The notes under the pieces were generated by a model, which had not been told where the DNA came from, searched no databases, and worked only from the letters and a program-made list of their open reading frames with translations. Shown piece after piece: positions 18,632-27,720 of a stretch of DNA of 27,720 nt; positions within the stretch are counted from its first letter, which is position 1; each line of letters opens with the position of its first letter. The translations under genes were made by a program, and so were the position numbers. This DNA is from Monosiga brevicollis MX1. Lineage: Eukaryota; Opisthokonta; Choanoflagellata; Craspedida; Salpingoecidae. The stretch covers positions 711,938 to 739,657 of the forward strand of contig NW_001865047.1 in NCBI RefSeq assembly GCF_000002865.3. The letters run 5' to 3'.

Positions 18632-19902
18632 GATGAAAATGGGAAGTGAGTAAGCGGTCAACATCCGGGTGGCCGACAACGAAGACAGCAAAGTAGGAGC
18701 AAGGTGTATATGGAATGGTACGCTGGTTGCATAACTCGGTCAAGTAATCCCCGAGCTGATGCCAAATTGGCAAGGTGCTACGGGATGAACCGCAAAAGCA
18801 CCACGTGTGCGTGATGATCGAGCTGCGACAAGATGTGCGTGTTGCTCGAACTGGAGGTCACCCAACTCTGGAGACAAGAGGAGAAGAGGAAGAAGAGGAG
18901 CTAGCTACCGTGCGCGGTGGCAACGGCAGATTGGAGCGTATGCACTCGCCACAAGAGCGAGCCAGCATCGCCAGCCAAGATCCGTGTCACTGCCTCTTTT
19001 CACTCTCTGCTCCTCGTCGCTCCATGTGCACACGCCACACGCTCATCTTGTCCAGCTCAGCCAACCGGCAACCAGCGCACCACACCAACACCAACGCCAA
19101 CACCATCACCACTACCACTACCAGGAAGCAGGGGAAGCGGGCTGCCGTTTTCACGGGGGACGTACTTTAAGGTTGATAAGACCGGCGAAGTACGTTTCAA
19201 CGCGACAAAGCAGGGAAAGAGTAAAGTGACCACCGCACCATATGGTGGGTCTGTTTATACGGCCTGGTGCTGCGCCGACCCCCTATGGCTGTAAGCTTGT
19301 AAGGTTAAGGAAGCGCGGGCAGACAAAAGAATCTCGTGTGGCGAAACGCGTTGGAAGCTGGATCAGGGTTCAAATCTCGAATGTCAGACTGTTCAACTTT
19401 TTTTCTCCCCCAAGAAAAAAAAGAAAACTGAGCCACTGGCCTTACACTTGGTAGCAAAGAGAGACAGAGAGAGAGAGACAGAGAGAGAGAGAGAGATACA
19501 CAAGACACTCACGCACACTCAGTGGCGGCGGTGCCATTCAGATATGGGGGCAGGGATGGTCGGCGGCTTCTTTTGATCAGTCAATTTGGAAGATATGCGT
19601 GGGAAGGGGTGAAGTGTCCTTTTCGCTGGCTTGACTGCCGTGTCGACGCAGCCACCAGCAATTGAAAAGACGGAAAATCGGCCAGCCAGGACAGGCGTGT
19701 GCCAGAGTTTGGACCACCACCAGAGTTTGGCAGGTTGCATCGAGCTCCTCCAGCGCGGCGGCAGGATGAGCAGGATTCTCTCTAAGATTATACAAGGACA
19801 AACAAAACAAAAACAAAAAAAGACACGGGGGCCAGGAGCAAGTCGGCGGGCAGAGGTGTGCTGGGCTGTCCGGGCAGGATTCCGAATCAACAGAGTAGAG
19901 GC
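18632..19902. other. Intergenic region between RPLP2 and NDUFA5
   Basis: About 1.27 kb with no supported gene. It should contain the RPLP2 promoter (minus) and the NDUFA5 3' end (minus). It holds purine tracts at 18876-18902 and 19456-19496 and A-rich runs near 19399-19430. A GGTTCAAATC motif at 19367 was examined as a tRNA B box and rejected. Confidence 0.55.
19456..19496. repeat. (GA)n purine tract
   Basis: GAGAGACAGAGAGAGAGACA-type repeats, about 40 bp. On the sense strand of the flanking minus-strand genes this is a CT tract. Confidence 0.85.
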
Positions 19903-20754
19903 TTAGGGCCATTTCCATTGTCCTGGCGCGGGCTCCTCGTCCAGTTGTTGCCAGGGCTCGTGCTGCAGCATCAACTCGGCCAGCTTCAGCTCATCCTCAG
20001 CCTGCAACAATAGCAGCACATGTGTCCGTGAGTCAAGCTCGACCCCTCGGCTCGCAGCATGCTAAGACTCGAGACCTTGGTGCGCAGAAAGAGTGGCTAG
20101 AGCTCACCTGCACAATAATCTGCTCAACCTGGAGACCAGGAAAGTTGGCCTCAAAAGCATCAACATCCTCGCTCTGCACAAAATGACGCCGTGAGCAACA
20201 GGCCTGACAGCGCTCCAACAGTTGACCAGAACAATCTAGAGGGTCCGACCGGCAAGGCACGCCTGGCTGACCTTTTCCAAAATGGCCTGACGCTCCTTGG
20301 TGATGGCCTCTACCTTGGAACGGTACGCGGCGCTCTGTGGCATGCGGCCCACTACCTGCAGCGTAGCGCCGTACAGACCCGACAGCACCTGCCCCGCGCC
20401 AAACCCCCAAAGGTCAGCACACACACACACACTTGCGCATAAACCAACAAAAAGCTAACGCGCAGGTGGATTTCGTACCTCCTGAGGGTTGGCGACCTTG
20501 TGCAGGCCTGTAATGCCGGTCGTCTGCGCATCAGCCAAGAGTCGAGCGCCGCTATATGAGTCGCCCGCCAGGGAAAAAAGAAAAACCGACCCCTCCATGC
20601 TCCGTTTGGCCCCGTTTTAGCCACACGAGCAAGATGCCAACGCCATGACACCACAAAAACATCGCAACCGCGCCGTCTGCACGACTGCCTTGCACCCCCG
20701 GCTCGCTTCTTCGGCGCTTACCTTGCGCAGGGCGTGGCGGAGGTACGAAGCCAT
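19903..20754 (-). CDS. NDUFA5: NADH dehydrogenase (ubiquinone) 1 alpha subcomplex subunit 5
   Basis: Five exons, 20754-20722, 20523-20479, 20388-20272, 20173-20108 and 20001-19903, with all four introns in phase 0. They give 119 residues; the human subunit has 116. Family hallmarks are TTGITGLHKVANPQE, LSGLYGATLQVVGRMPQSAA followed by YRSKVEAITKERQAIL, a FPGLQVEQIIVQAEDELKLA segment, and the terminal PGQWKWP, which matches the animal C-terminus. It is an accessory subunit of the peripheral (matrix) arm of mitochondrial complex I. The first two coding exons are only 33 and 45 nt. A CT tract on the sense strand lies within about 30-55 bp of the ATG. Confidence 0.96.
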
Positions 20755-20776
20755 GTCGACGGTCACACAGACTGAA

Positions 20777-20780
<4 letters not shown>

Positions 20781-20807
<27 letters not shown>

Positions 20808-20808
20808 T
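20781..20808. repeat. (GA)14 tract upstream of NDUFA5
   Basis: A short perfect GA repeat ending next to ATGAAGCC. It reads as CT on the NDUFA5 sense strand and lies 27-54 bp before its start codon. Confidence 0.9.
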
Positions 20809-20984
20809 GAAGCCAGGTAAACCTGTAAACAACAGTTGTTTTGCATGGATTGCCGCTTGGTCAAAAGGATAACGAAAGACAAAAAAGACAAAAAAAGAAA
20901 AAAAGTTGGATCAGATGGAAATTTGTCTGCTGCACAACACAAAGTGCCCGGCGATGAACCGCACAACGGTAGCCGACACGCACG

Positions 20985-20986
<2 letters not shown>

Positions 20987-21071
<85 letters not shown>
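20987..21071. repeat. (CA)n microsatellite
   Basis: CACGCACGCA passes into an uninterrupted CA repeat of about 80 bp, located about 90 bp downstream of the RPTP stop codon. Confidence 0.97.
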
Positions 21072-21072
<1 letters not shown>

Positions 21073-21159
21073 GGGTTCCTATCAAGTCAACGAAATCAAA
21101 AAAGAGAGAGAATGGCAGGTAAGCTGCCGTAGCTGCTGTAGTCAATGGCTCACTAAGGA

Positions 21160-26371
<5,212 letters not shown>

Positions 26372-26755
26372 GGCGTTGTACGGCGTTGGTGCAGAAGGGG
26401 AGCCGGCTGGGGTTGAGCCGGTTTCCAGCCAAGGCGTTGAGGGCGGTTACCCAAGGACGAAAGAGGGGAGAGGAGCAGCTAAAAGGAAAAGGAGGGGATG
26501 AGGGCGTTGATGTATGAGCCCGATCGATCCGATCCACGTGCGGCCCCGCTCGACCTGCTGCCAGGACCAGTTTGAGCCGGCGAGCAAACGAGCAGAGTGA
26601 GTCCGAGCCGGGCAATGGAGCAAAAATGGCGAGCTCACACTCTCTCTGTTCTGCCCAGGGCCAGCTATGCAGGATGTGCATTCAAAGCAGACCCATTGGC
26701 ACTGGATCAAATGCTATCCGAGCTCGCACACGGCGACGCGTCGCGCGCAGTGAAC

Positions 26756-26772
26756 TTTTTTTTTTTTTTTTT
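26756..26772. repeat. T17 homopolymer
   Basis: An uninterrupted T run followed by GGAGAGAGAGAG; with the GA-rich segment it gives strong strand asymmetry upstream of the RPTP gene. Confidence 0.9.
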
Positions 26773-27040
26773 GGAGAGAGAGAGAGCTCGCTGCCACTTT
26801 TTTCCAAGGCAGAGAGAGGACGAGAGAGGAGGATCAAAGGCAGAGATGGGACAAGGCGGCGGGTGTGGATTCAGAGAAACGAGGTCAAAGCACGAGATGG
26901 ATAACGTTAATCACAAGCTGTATCAGAGAGAAAGAAGCGCTCAGAGACTTGAGCCAGAGATGAGCACACAGAGCAGAGAGAGAGACAGAGAGAGACGAGG
27001 AGCGGAAAGCGGGAAAGAGAGACGTTACGTACCCGCACTC

Positions 27041-27300
27041 GTTGAATGACAAATGCAACAACGAGAGACTTGTTGAAGCGATTTATGGACTTGTTGAAGA
27101 GAGTCTTATTTTTTATTAACAAACACCAACAAAATACATGGTACTTTGTGTAGGTGTTTATACACTTTTAGTGTTATAAGCAACCACTATGTTAAGGATT
27201 ATTTATTATCACTATCTTCGTCTACACAAATGACCGGCTTGTTTACAACAGTAGTTGAAGCCGGTCGTGTTTATTGAATTGTGGTCCTCAAGCTTTTCCC
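27041..27300. other. AT-rich island with a direct repeat
   Basis: Low-GC sequence with GACTTGTTGAAG twice (27067-27078 and 27088-27099). It begins with a 14-mer that nearly matches the start of the island at 11597. No coding frame or terminal repeats were recognised. Confidence 0.5.
27232..27266. repeat. 9-bp perfect inverted repeat (stem-loop)
   Basis: GACCGGCTT (27232-27240) and AAGCCGGTC (27258-27266) are exact reverse complements separated by 17 bases, a GC-rich stem inside the AT-rich island. It could be a palindromic binding site, a hairpin in a transcript, or an element end. Confidence 0.6.
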
Positions 27301-27427
27301 CGCAAACTCATTCAAAATTTTGCGTTCCCGTGTGTGTGTTCGGCGACCTAAGGCAATTCAAGAGGCCGAACAAGATCCCATGACCATGGCCCCTCTGGCC
27401 CCGCTGCCAAATCGTCATTAGATGTTC

Positions 27428-27462
27428 ACATCATCATCATCATCACCATCATCATTATTATT
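27428..27462. repeat. CAT/ATT trinucleotide tract
   Basis: CATCATCATCATCATCACC passes into ATCATCATTATTATT. A simple repeat; nothing else is seen in it. Confidence 0.85.
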
Positions 27463-27581
27463 CGTGTCCATATCCCAACACCCCGACCAGCGCTTCAACG
27501 GCAACACCGCCATTCGTAAACCACTTGAACGAGTTGTTGTCACCCTCTATGTGAAGCCTTGATCGTTGCTCCTTAGGCAAT

Positions 27582-27720
<139 letters not shown>

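Larger units (their letters stand above)
20755..21159. other. Region between NDUFA5 and the RPTP gene
   Basis: About 400 bp containing a GA tract, an A-rich stretch (20875-20905) and a (CA)n microsatellite. It must hold the NDUFA5 promoter and the RPTP 3' untranslated region. No gene seen. Confidence 0.6.

Noticed and set aside
19335-19400. Possible tRNA: GGTTCAAATC (B-box-like) followed by a T run, with TGGCGAAACGCG upstream
   Set aside because: The T stem pairs at only about three positions, no 7-bp acceptor stem partner is found upstream, and the A-B distance of about 28 bases is too short.

Overview
The window looks like nuclear DNA of a unicellular relative of animals, most likely a choanoflagellate of the Monosiga type. 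It is GC-rich, with many short spliceosomal introns (mostly 70-180 bp), abundant (CT)n and (CA)n tracts, a complete receptor tyrosine phosphatase, TNFR-like/sushi/HYR extracellular modules, and the conserved eukaryotic genes RPLP2 and NDUFA5. The organism is an inference from gene content; no species marker was tested. All exon models were built by hand from reading frame, splice-site motifs and intron phase.

Layout. (1) 1-7332, minus: a giant secreted protein whose 3' end lies beyond position 1. It starts with a signal peptide and a JmjC/Cupin_4-type Fe(II)/2-oxoglutarate oxygenase domain with an intact HxD...H triad. Long TNFR-like Cys-rich repeats, sushi (CCP) domains, a DUF4215-type module, about six HYR-like modules and a Thr-rich stretch follow. 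(2) 9052-11269, minus: a secreted Asp-box (BNR/Ycf48-like) beta-propeller, 8 exons. (3) 12171-13276, plus: the N-terminal third of an arylsulfatase with the CSPTR active site; the rest is missing and one splice junction creates a stop, so it is probably a remnant. (4) 14155-15073, plus: a small coiled-coil protein. (5) 16228-17480, plus: an intronless secreted FG-GAP/VCBS repeat protein broken by a frame change near 16446-16452. (6) 17857-18611, minus: ribosomal stalk protein P2, with a strong UUCG-capped hairpin in its intron. (7) 19903-20754, minus: complex I subunit NDUFA5, 5 small exons. (8) 21160-26371, minus: a receptor protein tyrosine phosphatase of about 1170 residues with a Cadherin-like beta-sandwich ectodomain, one transmembrane helix and one apparently active PTP domain.

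Five of the eight loci encode secreted or cell-surface products; the other three are two housekeeping genes and an unrecognised coiled-coil protein. I see no sign of an operon or shared pathway. The stretches between genes are mostly microsatellite and pyrimidine/purine-asymmetric DNA, plus two AT-rich islands. The strongest candidate for something new is the fusion of a secretory-pathway JmjC oxygenase to an animal-like and bacterial-like adhesive ectodomain. The joins between domains lie inside continuous reading frames, so the fusion does not depend on predicted splicing.
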